Part shown: piece after piece, positions 24,521 to 32,182 of the stretch | Layout: each line of letters starts with the position of its first letter | Position numbering within the stretch: position 1 is the first letter of the stretch | Source: DASYQV01 sp036005125 | GTDB lineage: Bacteria; Acidobacteriota; Vicinamibacteria; Vicinamibacterales; UBA2999 | Length of the DNA stretch: 32,182 nucleotides | Direction: 5' to 3' | NCBI GenBank assembly: GCA_036005125.1 | Contig: DASYQV010000096.1 | Span: forward strand, 1-32,182 | Translations under genes and position numbers: made by a program | Notes under the pieces: generated by a model | Database searches by the model: none | Told to the model about the DNA's origin: nothing | The model's input: only the letters and a program-made list of their open reading frames with translations

Positions 24521-24868
24521 CTACCGCCCGCGCGGCAGCGCCCGACCGCGGCGCGCCGTTGCGCGCGTCAGTGTCGCGACGCGTCGCTCGAGCGCGCGCA
24601 CCTGCTCTCGCAACTCGACGTTTTCCCTCAGGACCTGCTCACGTCCCGGCGAGAGATGGCGGTCGTACTTCCACCAATCCAGGCCGATGGCCTCCGCTTT
24701 GTCGATCGAACAGACCATGAGTCGGATGCGAATGGTGAGCAGCTCGACTTCAGCCAGCGAGACCTTGATGTCGCCCGCAACAACGAGCCCTTTGTCGAGG
24801 ACGCGGTCGAGAATATCGACGAGCCCGGCGTTGCCACGCGTCTGGCTCCCTGTCAGGTCGGTCGGCAT
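24521..24868 (-). CDS. gvpJ: Gas vesicle protein GvpJ
   Basis: GvpJ is a minor GvpA homologue involved in starting vesicle growth. The 115-residue product has the core GLVDILDRVLDKGLVVAGDI, KVSLAEVELLTIRIRLMVCS and the GvpJ-specific DKAEAIGLDWWKYDRHLS, followed by a coiled-coil-like segment (VLRENVELREQVRALERRVA) and a basic tail. I start at the ATG at 24868 (MPTDLTGSQT); the open frame continues upstream to 25051, but those residues are not GvpJ-like. It is the first gene of the operon, with a candidate -10 box at 24943-24948. Confidence 0.92.
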   Translation of the reverse strand: MPTDLTGSQTRGNAGLVDILDRVLDKGLVVAGDIKVSLAEVELLTIRIRLMVCSIDKAEAIGLDWWKYDRHLSPGREQVLRENVELREQVRALERRVATLTRATARRGRALPRGR

Positions 24869-24942
24869 GAAGACGGCGGTTCGCTCAGATGGTAAACGGT
24901 ACGTGTGGACCCGGGCGGCCTGCAGCTCTCGCGAACCGTCGA

Positions 24943-24948
24943 AGTATA
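24943..24948 (-). promoter_or_regulatory. Candidate -10 box for the gas-vesicle operon
   Basis: The minus strand reads GATATACTTC; TATACT is a five-of-six match to TATAAT and lies 75 bases before the gvpJ ATG. The -35 position has only TGCCGG-like sequence, so activation by a regulator would be expected if this is the promoter. Confidence 0.3.
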
Positions 24949-25293
24949 TCGCACGAACGGCGGCGACCGGCAGCGAGAGTAGCTCAGCCGTGGTCCACAA
25001 ACGGCGGACCTGCGGTGTCGCTGGTCCTGAAGTACACTGCATTTCCCGCACCGGTGAGCAGGGCTGGTTTTGTCCGTCAGGCGGGCTGCAAAGCAGATTT
25101 TGTATCCGTTACTGGACGTATAGCGAACCAGGCGCGCTCCACCCCGGCGGAGCGCCAGGAGACACTGGTCTGACGGGTCGAGGGCTCTGCCGGGCAGCAA
25201 GGTAATCCCCGATTCGTTTGTTGTTGCGCTGATGGTCAGACCCGCTGTGCTCCCCGGCGAGATCCCGCTTCATCAAGGCGGGAATTACATCCC

Positions 25294-25309
25294 TGGAACA
25301 GCTCTAGCT
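25294..25309 (+). promoter_or_regulatory. Sigma-54-like promoter motif upstream of the TonB-receptor operon
   Basis: TGGAACAGCTCTAGCT keeps the GG and GC doublets at the spacing of the TGGCAC-N5-TTGC consensus, with two consensus positions changed. It lies about 155 bases before the receptor gene. No sigma-54 activator is encoded in the window, and chance matches occur, so this is weak. Confidence 0.25.
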
Positions 25310-25462
25310 TCTGATGCCGTCGATGTAGGCGCCGAATCGATGGTGGGACCCCGCGTCCGTTGCCGATGGGCTCGGAATCACTGAGGAGGTCGCACGCCGG
25401 ACGCTCGACCGTTTCGCATCCCGCACTCCGCTGATCGACGGGAACCGGCGGTGCCGCTGGTG

Positions 25463-27394
25463 ATGGGCGCCCGCACCATGCGGATTCTCCATTTCCTCTG
25501 CCTCGTGCTCGCGTCGTTGCCGTCCTCGGCGGCTGCGGCCGCCCTCGACGAGCCACCGGCACAAGATCTCAAGACGCTCTCCATCGAGCAGCTGATGGAG
25601 ATCGACGTGACGCTCGCCACGCGCCAGCCCGAACCGGTGCGGGCGACGGCCGCAGCGATCTCGGTCATCACCGGCGAGGACATCCGGCGTGCCGGCGTGA
25701 CGACAATTGCCGATGCGATCGCGCTCGCCGACGGTGTCCACGTCGCGCGTTTCAATAACGGAAGCTGGGCCATCTCGGCGCGCGGATTCAACATCACGAG
25801 CGCGAACAAGCTGCTGGTGATGGTCGACGGCCGTACCGAGTACAGTCCGCTGTTCACCGGCGTGTTCTGGAACATGCTCGATTACGTCCTCGAGGACATC
25901 GACCGCATCGAGGTGATCCGCGGACCCGGCGCCGCGCTGTGGGGCGCCAATGCAGTGAACGGCGTCATCAACATCATCACCCGGCACTCGCGCGATACGC
26001 AGGGAGCGTTCGTCTCGCTCGGGCCGGGAACCGAAGACAGGGCGCTTGGCGAAGTCCGATACGGCGGCGCTGCCGGAAATGCGACCTACCGCGTGTACGG
26101 CAAGTACGCCGACCGGGACGACCAGGTCGTCAGCACCGGCGGGCCGGCGGGCGACTCGCGGCGTCGCGGCCAGGCCGGCCTCCGCATTGACGGCGGCCGC
26201 GCGAACAGCAGCACCTGGATGGTGAAGGGCGATGCCTTTCACAGCAGCGATGCGTTCTTCGACCGCCCCGACGGCGAGTTCACGGAGCTTGCGCTGCAGG
26301 GCCGCTGGTCGAGGCCCCTCTCTCCCACATCGCGGATTGACGTCCAGTCGTACTACCGACGCGAGTACCGACGCGTGCCGTTGCAGCTGACGCACGACCT
26401 CGACACGGTTGACCTCGACTTCCAGCACGCCTTTTCCGCGCGCACCAGACACAACGTCGTCTGGGGCGGTGGATTTCGAGTGAACCGGGACCGCACCTTT
26501 GGTTCGACGCTGATCTCCTTCGACCCGGAGCGACGTAGTTATCCGGTGTCCAGCCTGTTCGGGCAGGAGCAGTTCACGGTGCGGCCCGATCGGCTTTTTG
26601 TGATCGTGGGACTGAAGATGGAGCGCAACGCGTTCAGCGGCGTCGAGTGGCAGCCGAACGTCCGGACGCGGCTCGACCTCACCCCGCGGCAGACGTTGTG
26701 GGGCGCGGTCTCGCGCGCCGTCCGCAGGCCGACTCGTCTCGACGTGGACGTCCTGGCACGAGCACCGACCGGCGTGCTCGCGGTCGTCGGCGGCGGCGAA
26801 GCCTTCAGGGCGGAAAAACTGATCGCCGGCGAGATTGGCTACCGCGGACAGATCCACGCCGCGGTCTCCCTTGACGCGACGTTGTTCCACCATTCGTTCG
26901 ACGATCTTCGAAGCCAGGAGCTTCCTCCCTCGGGGCTTCCTCCGCTCGTGGTGGGGAACACGTTGAATGGGCGCTCGCATGGGCTCGAGCTCGCATTCAA
27001 CATTCAGCCGATCGGACGGTGGCGAACCCATCTCGGCTACACGTACCTCGGCACGTCGATTACACGCGATCCCAACAGTCGCGACGTCAGCGGAGGGATC
27101 AGCGAGGCGAACGATCCACATCACGTGTTTGGTCTGCGCACGTCGATCGACCTGCCGCACCGGATCGAGCTCGACGCGAACCTGCGCAGTATCGGTGCCA
27201 TCGCGACTCCGACCGTGCCCGCGTACACTGAATTGAACGCACGCGTCGGGTGGCGTGCCACGCCACGCATCGAGCTCGCGGTCGTCGGCCACGATCTGCT
27301 GCACGACCATCATCCCGAGTTCGGTCCGCCGGGGCCGCGCCGCGAGGAGTTCGAGCGCGGCGTCAGGGCGCTGGTGACGTTGAGACTGCCATGA
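25463..27394 (+). CDS. TonB-dependent receptor-like outer-membrane protein
   Basis: The product (643 residues from 25463) has a signal peptide (MRILHFLCLVLASLPSSAAA, best read from the third in-frame start at 25478), then a short linker with LKTLSIEQLMEIDVTLATRQ, a plug domain (about 55-175; AAISVITGEDIRRAGVTTIA, ISARGFNITSANKLLVMVDG, IDRIEVIRGPGAALWGANAV and NGVINIITRHS) and a beta-barrel with aromatic-rich strands to the end. Such proteins import large ligands, or signal, in the outer membrane. Starts at 25451 (GTG), 25463 and 25478 (ATG) are all possible. Its stop overlaps the YfiR-like gene (ATGA). This receptor type, with the LSxEQLMxIDV entry motif, is often found beside YfiR-like proteins and sensor proteins. 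Confidence 0.92.
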   Translation: MGARTMRILHFLCLVLASLPSSAAAAALDEPPAQDLKTLSIEQLMEIDVTLATRQPEPVRATAAAISVITGEDIRRAGVTTIADAIALADGVHVARFNNGSWAISARGFNITSANKLLVMVDGRTEYSPLFTGVFWNMLDYVLEDIDRIEVIRGPGAALWGANAVNGVINIITRHSRDTQGAFVSLGPGTEDRALGEVRYGGAAGNATYRVYGKYADRDDQVVSTGGPAGDSRRRGQAGLRIDGGRANSSTWMVKGDAFHSSDAFFDRPDGEFTELALQGRWSRPLSPTSRIDVQSYYRREYRRVPLQLTHDLDTVDLDFQHAFSARTRHNVVWGGGFRVNRDRTFGSTLISFDPERRSYPVSSLFGQEQFTVRPDRLFVIVGLKMERNAFSGVEWQPNVRTRLDLTPRQTLWGAVSRAVRRPTRLDVDVLARAPTGVLAVVGGGEAFRAEKLIAGEIGYRGQIHAAVSLDATLFHHSFDDLRSQELPPSGLPPLVVGNTLNGRSHGLELAFNIQPIGRWRTHLGYTYLGTSITRDPNSRDVSGGISEANDPHHVFGLRTSIDLPHRIELDANLRSIGAIATPTVPAYTELNARVGWRATPRIELAVVGHDLLHDHHPEFGPPGPRREEFERGVRALVTLRLP

Positions 27395-27914
27395 AAAGCG
27401 TGCTCGCGGCGCTGGCCGTCGCCATCGTCTACGCGCTTCCCGCCTCGGCCCAGGACACCCCGCTCGAGTACCGTGTCAAGGCTGCATACCTCTTCAACTT
27501 CACCAAGTTCGTCGACTGGCCGCCGGGCGCGATCTCGGAAGGGGCGCCGTTCACCATCTGCGTGGCCGGGATGAATCCGTTCGCATCGGCGCTGGAAGAC
27601 ACGATACGCGGGGAGACCGTGGCCGGTCGAAGCCTGCAGTCGCGTGTCGCCCAGGGCAACGAACCGTGCCAGGTGGTCTTCGTGCCGCACGACGTGGATC
27701 CGGTTCCAATTCTGAAGCGGGCACGCATGCAGCCGGTGCTCACGGTCGGCGAGTCGCCCGACTTCCTGCGGCAGGGCGGCATCATCAACTTCGTTCGCGA
27801 CGGCGGCAAGGTGCGGTTCGAGATCAGTCAGGAAGCCGCCGCCCGCGCGCAACTGCGGATCAGCTCCCGGCTTCTGAGGCTCGCGCGCGAGCCGGCAGAG
27901 CGGGGGTTGGAGCG

Positions 27915-27918
<4 letters not shown>
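27391..27918 (+). CDS. YfiR family (DUF4154) periplasmic protein
   Basis: In Pseudomonas YfiR is a periplasmic repressor of the membrane diguanylate cyclase YfiN. The 175-residue product has a signal peptide (MKSVLAALAVAIVYALPASA, cut before QDTP) and the family start YRVKAAYLFNFTKFVDWPP, then FTICVAGMNPFASALEDTI, a Cys in EPCQVVFVP, VLTVGESPDFLRQGGIINFV and a final KVRFEISQEAAARAQLRISS motif. It overlaps both neighbours by ATGA junctions. Here the partner is a membrane histidine kinase rather than a cyclase, so it probably controls that kinase's periplasmic domain; that is inference from gene order. Confidence 0.92.
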
Positions 27919-29858
<1,940 letters not shown>

Positions 29859-29877
29859 TACCGTCGCCAGAACGATG

Positions 29878-29901
29878 CGCCCGTGAAACAATGCACGGGC
29901 G
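29878..29901. terminator. Hairpin after the TonB/YfiR/kinase operon
   Basis: CGCCCGTG and CACGGGCG form a perfect 8-bp stem with an 8-base loop (AAACAATG), 20 bases past the kinase stop. There is no T-run after it, so it may be a weak or factor-assisted terminator, or only an mRNA 3' end stabiliser. Confidence 0.4.
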
Positions 29902-29970
29902 ACGGCTTCCGGACTCGGGTACCGTCCATTCGCACACGCTTTGGCCCGAAGCCCGAAAGCAATTCCGCAC

Positions 29971-30900
29971 ATGGCACGCGACGGTGATCGATCGTGGGCG
30001 AGCGAGGCCGTCGGCGAGGCTGCGTTTGGAGCGCTCGCCGAAGAACTGCCCGCGTCGGAGGTCTGGTCTCTCCTGCTGGAAGTCATGGCGCGGCGCGCCG
30101 CGCTGCGTACGGAAACGGACCTGCGCCGGCAGTGGGAGCGCGACCGGTTCACGCGGCCTGCGGAGATCGACCAACGGACGCTCGTGGATCTTGACGGACA
30201 TCTGCTCGCCGCGGCGGCTGCCTTCGAAGCCATGGAGCTCTCGCCGCTCGCGCCGCTCGGTTCGTGTTCGGTGGTCGGCCTCGCGAGCCAGAACAAGATC
30301 GTGTCCGCACTTCGCGGCACCGAGGTCGTCGCTGACCCGACCAACGTGTTCGCGCTCGAATGCGCGCGGCGGCTTCGCGAGAAGCCGGACGAGGTCGTCC
30401 GCCTCGCCACATGTCATCGCTGCGTGCGCGCGCAGGAGGTGCCGAAGCTTCCCGGCTTCGCGCAGCACTTCCGGATTTTCTGCCTGGCGATCGCGGGTCG
30501 TGAACGAGGCGACAACGCGCTCGTCGTCGAGGCGCTCGTCGAGCACATGACGACTCATCTTCGGGCGCTCGATCGGCTCGAGCAGCATGGCTACGATTTC
30601 GGAGCGCGGCGCGGCGTGGTGCTCTCGACGCCCGAGCGAGCGTCACTCGCGGACCGCGTGGCCGGCGCGGTGCAATCCATCCCGGTCACCCGCGCGATGC
30701 TCACCCATCCGTATTACAACGGTCTGCGGTTCATGATTCATGCACGCGCGCCCGGCGGCGAGGATATCCCTCTGATTGACGGCGGCGCGTTCGACTGGGT
30801 CGCGCGGCTCGCGGCAAACCGGCGGTTTGTGTTCGTGGCGAGCGGCATGGGTGCGCAACTGGCAGCGTATCTCTATCGGAAAGCATCACCACACGCTTGA
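29971..30900 (+). CDS. Conserved-looking protein of unknown function, possible class II aminoacyl-tRNA-synthetase-like fold
   Basis: I do not recognise a named family. The 309-residue protein has no signal peptide or membrane segment. Its centre reads LSPLAPLGSCSVVGLASQNK, then IVSALRGTEVVADPTNVFAL, and holds CHRC in LATCHRCVRAQEV. Near the end THPYYNGLRFMIHARAPGGE followed by PLIDGGAFDWVARLAANRRF resembles the YYTGxxFE ... GGRYDxL region of histidyl-tRNA-synthetase-like proteins (HisS/HisZ), which suggests that fold at low confidence. The start is the ATG at 29971; an upstream TTG at 29941 is possible. It stands alone between a hairpin and a long palindrome. Confidence 0.6.
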   Translation: MARDGDRSWASEAVGEAAFGALAEELPASEVWSLLLEVMARRAALRTETDLRRQWERDRFTRPAEIDQRTLVDLDGHLLAAAAAFEAMELSPLAPLGSCSVVGLASQNKIVSALRGTEVVADPTNVFALECARRLREKPDEVVRLATCHRCVRAQEVPKLPGFAQHFRIFCLAIAGRERGDNALVVEALVEHMTTHLRALDRLEQHGYDFGARRGVVLSTPERASLADRVAGAVQSIPVTRAMLTHPYYNGLRFMIHARAPGGEDIPLIDGGAFDWVARLAANRRFVFVASGMGAQLAAYLYRKASPHA

Positions 30901-30914
30901 TGGTGGTGCGCAGG

Positions 30915-31051
30915 AACGGAGAGGACGGAGGCAACCGTATCACGCCGAGAAACACAGGTTTCGACACAGCGCAGCCACGGCCGCTCGCGATATGGTTTGG
31001 TTGCGGCCATGGCCGCGCTGTGTGATGACCGTTTCCTCCCTCCCCTCTGTT
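30915..31051. repeat. Nested long palindrome upstream of yajQ
   Basis: Inner arms of 21 bases at 30964-30984 and 31003-31023 match at 19 of 21 positions (ACACAGCGCAGCCACGGCCG versus ACACAGCGCGGCCATGGCCG in reverse complement) over an 18-base loop. Outer arms at 30915-30943 and 31022-31051 also pair well (AACGGAGAGGACGGAGG with CCTCCCTCCCCTCTGTT). The whole looks like a MITE-like unit or a strong transcription end. Confidence 0.6.
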
Positions 31052-31080
31052 GTCACCGCACGTGAGCTTCGGTTTAAGAT
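31050..31080 (+). promoter_or_regulatory. Candidate promoter giving a leaderless yajQ transcript
   Basis: TTGTCA at 31050-31055 and TTAAGAT at 31074-31080 are spaced 18-19 bases, and the -10 ends 6 bases before the yajQ ATG at 31087. No ribosome-binding sequence precedes the ATG, consistent with transcription starting at the start codon. Confidence 0.45.
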
Positions 31081-31086
31081 CGACGC

Positions 31087-31590
31087 ATGGCCTCGTCGTG
31101 CTCGTTCGACATCACGTCCACCGTCGATCTGCAGGAGGTCGACAATGCGTTGAATCAGGCGCGCAAGGAAGTCGCGCAGCGGTACGATTTCAAGGGTTCG
31201 AAGGCGTCAATCGAGTTCGACGCGGCAGAATCGACGCTGACGCTCGTGGCCGACGACCAGTTCAAGCTGGACGCGCTGTGGGAGATCGTGCAGACGCGGC
31301 TCGTGCGTCGGAACGTGCCGGTGAAGAACCTCACCCGCGGCCCTGCCCAGCCGGCGGCCAACAGCACCGTGCGCCAGGTGATTAGCCTTCAGCAGGGAAT
31401 TTCCTCCGAAGCCGCCCGCGAGATCGTCAAGTTCCTCAAGGACCGGAAGATGAAGAAGGTGCAGGCTGCTATCCAGGGCGACCAGCTGCGCGTGAGCTCG
31501 GCCTCGCGCGACGAGCTGCAGGAAGTGATGCGCCTGCTGCGCGACCAGGACTTCGGCATCGCCCTCCAATTCGGCAATTACCGCGGATAG
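31087..31590 (+). CDS. yajQ: YajQ family (UPF0234) nucleotide-binding protein
   Basis: YajQ proteins are small cytoplasmic nucleotide-binding proteins; the Xanthomonas member binds cyclic di-GMP and works with a transcription factor. The 167-residue product matches family length and begins ASSCSFDITSTVDLQEVDNA, with the signature ALNQARKEVAQRYDFKGSKA, then ISLQQGISSEAAREIVKFLK, and the end LRDQDFGIALQFGNYRG. The start is well fixed by homology. It follows a palindromic repeat and has a candidate leaderless promoter. Whether it binds cyclic di-GMP here is inference, though a YfiR operon lies 1.2 kb upstream. Confidence 0.95.
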   Translation: MASSCSFDITSTVDLQEVDNALNQARKEVAQRYDFKGSKASIEFDAAESTLTLVADDQFKLDALWEIVQTRLVRRNVPVKNLTRGPAQPAANSTVRQVISLQQGISSEAAREIVKFLKDRKMKKVQAAIQGDQLRVSSASRDELQEVMRLLRDQDFGIALQFGNYRG

Positions 31591-31852
31591 GGTCAGATCG
31601 GGGTCAGACCAGGGTCAGAACGGGTCAGAACGGGGTCAGACCCCAGTGATGGGTCGACTCAAGGTACGCGGAATTTGCGCACGTCTAGGAACTGCTCGCT
31701 GCTGGGCCGAAGGCGCGGTGGCTCCGGCACCGCAGCCCGACGGCAAGACTTTGCGTCTCGGGCACGTTACTCGCTCGTGCAGCACGCTGGACCACAGCCG
31801 CGTCATCTCATCTCCGCGTGTCCGCGCGCTGTGTCAGCAGATTCACGAGAAA
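31591..31852. repeat. Repeat-containing gap with a second copy of the GGTCAGACCCC element
   Basis: 31591-31646 holds five irregular units of the GGGGTCAGA(A/C)C type, followed at 31646-31682 by the flank that reads, in reverse complement, GTGCGCAAATTCCGCGTACC then TTGAGTCGACCCATCACTGG. This is the second copy of the element inside the third gvpF/L gene (18349-18487). In 31683-31852 I see no gene or known motif; genes on both sides converge here, so no promoter is needed. Confidence 0.7.
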
Positions 31853-32182
31853 TCACCCCTCCGCCTGCAGCACCACCACCGACCGCCCCCCCACCTCATG
31901 AGCCTCGCCGGCGTTCAGCCTGGTGCCGCCGCCCTCCCCGCGCGCATCGTCGGTCGCGATGACGCGGGTCCACGCGCTCACCCAATTCGACGCCGGGAGC
32001 GTGAACGTCACCGGCTCCGAGTGTGCGTTGAACAGTACGAGAAACCTCGCATCACGCACCGGCCGCCCGTCGGGATCGCGCTCGCGGAGCGCGGCACCGT
32101 TGACGTACACGCCAAGCGCCTTGCCGAAGCTCTGCTGCCACGCCTCGTCGTCCATCTCGCCGCCATCGGGTTTGAACCACGC
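31853..32182 (-). CDS. glgX: Glycogen debranching enzyme GlgX-type, C-terminal part at window edge
   Basis: Only the last 109 residues are visible; the rest lies beyond base 32182. The reading frame is open to the edge and begins AWFKPDGGEMDDEAWQQSFG, followed by KALGVYVNGAALRERDPDGR, FLVLFNAHSEPVTFTLPASN and a final beta-rich ending AGEAHEVGGRSVVVLQAEG. This is the C-terminal beta-sandwich region typical of GlgX/TreX isoamylases, which hydrolyse alpha-1,6 branches of glycogen. The catalytic domain is not in the window, so activity cannot be judged. Confidence 0.88.
   Translation of the reverse strand, partial: AWFKPDGGEMDDEAWQQSFGKALGVYVNGAALRERDPDGRPVRDARFLVLFNAHSEPVTFTLPASNWVSAWTRVIATDDARGEGGGTRLNAGEAHEVGGRSVVVLQAEG

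Larger units (their letters stand above)
24869..25462. other. Divergent intergenic region between the gas-vesicle operon and the TonB-receptor operon
   Basis: About 590 bases without a convincing gene. On the minus strand TATACT (24948-24943) is a candidate -10 for gvpJ. Two hairpins are visible: GGCGCGCTCC / GGAGCGCC at 25131-25156, and CCCGC / GCGGG at 25264-25282. A sequence resembling a cobalamin-riboswitch end box (CCAGGAGACACTGG, 25155-25168) lacks the rest of that riboswitch. A sigma-54-like motif lies at 25294-25309. The regulatory logic of both operons must lie largely here. Confidence 0.5.

Noticed and set aside
25131..25170. Cobalamin-riboswitch-like box (CCAGGAGACACTGG) before the TonB-type receptor
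   Set aside because: Only the end box is suggestive. The conserved core with the GGGAA, GGTG-AATCC and CTGCCCCCGC-ACTG elements is missing on either strand.
25304..27313. Long minus-strand open frame of 669 codons opposite the TonB-type receptor
   Set aside because: Shadow frame with low-complexity Arg/Asp/His content and no motif; the receptor on the plus strand is clear.

Overview
The window is GC-rich, gene-dense bacterial chromosome. Many genes overlap head to tail (ATGA, GTGA, TGATG), GTG starts are common, and the gaps carry short palindromic and tandem repeats. It has a full-length Lhr helicase, an NDH-1 operon, a YfiR-type signalling operon and REP-like repeat doublets. This mix fits a Gram-negative of the Acidobacteriota type (perhaps Vicinamibacteria), but that placement is inference; no rRNA or tRNA gene is visible.

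Region 1 (1-8620, minus strand) is a respiratory complex I operon: nuoA-B-C, a sugar-phosphate isomerase, nuoD-E-F-H-J-K-L, with nuoL cut by the left edge. nuoG and nuoI are missing from the places where they usually sit. A good sigma-70 promoter and a two-hairpin leader precede nuoA. Region 2 (8621-16152) holds a glycosyltransferase-like gene (+), a large imperfect palindrome, a small coiled-coil protein (-), a giant Lhr helicase (+) with an extra hydrophilic tail that has its own ribosome-binding site, and a Nei-family DNA glycosylase (+).

Region 3 (16149-24868, minus) is a gas-vesicle operon read as gvpJ, gvpA, a GAF/PAS/PAS histidine kinase, a single-domain response regulator, gvpF, gvpG, gvpL, a gvpS-like gene, a third gvpF/L-like gene, gvpK, then a coupled lipid kinase and a DUF523 gene. 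The core order resembles the actinobacterial A-F-G-J-L-S-K set without gvpO, and gvpN and gvpC are not seen. The third gvpF/L gene carries nine 11-bp tandem units inside its reading frame. The two-component pair between the shell gene and the assembly genes is the most distinctive feature.

Region 4 (25463-29858, plus) is a three-gene overlapping operon: TonB-dependent receptor-like outer-membrane protein, YfiR-family periplasmic protein, and membrane-bound hybrid histidine kinase. Region 5 (29971-32182) holds a conserved-looking protein with a possible class II aminoacyl-tRNA-synthetase-like fold, a YajQ-family protein (possible cyclic-di-GMP link), a repeat-rich gap and the C-terminal end of a GlgX-type debranching enzyme at the right edge.
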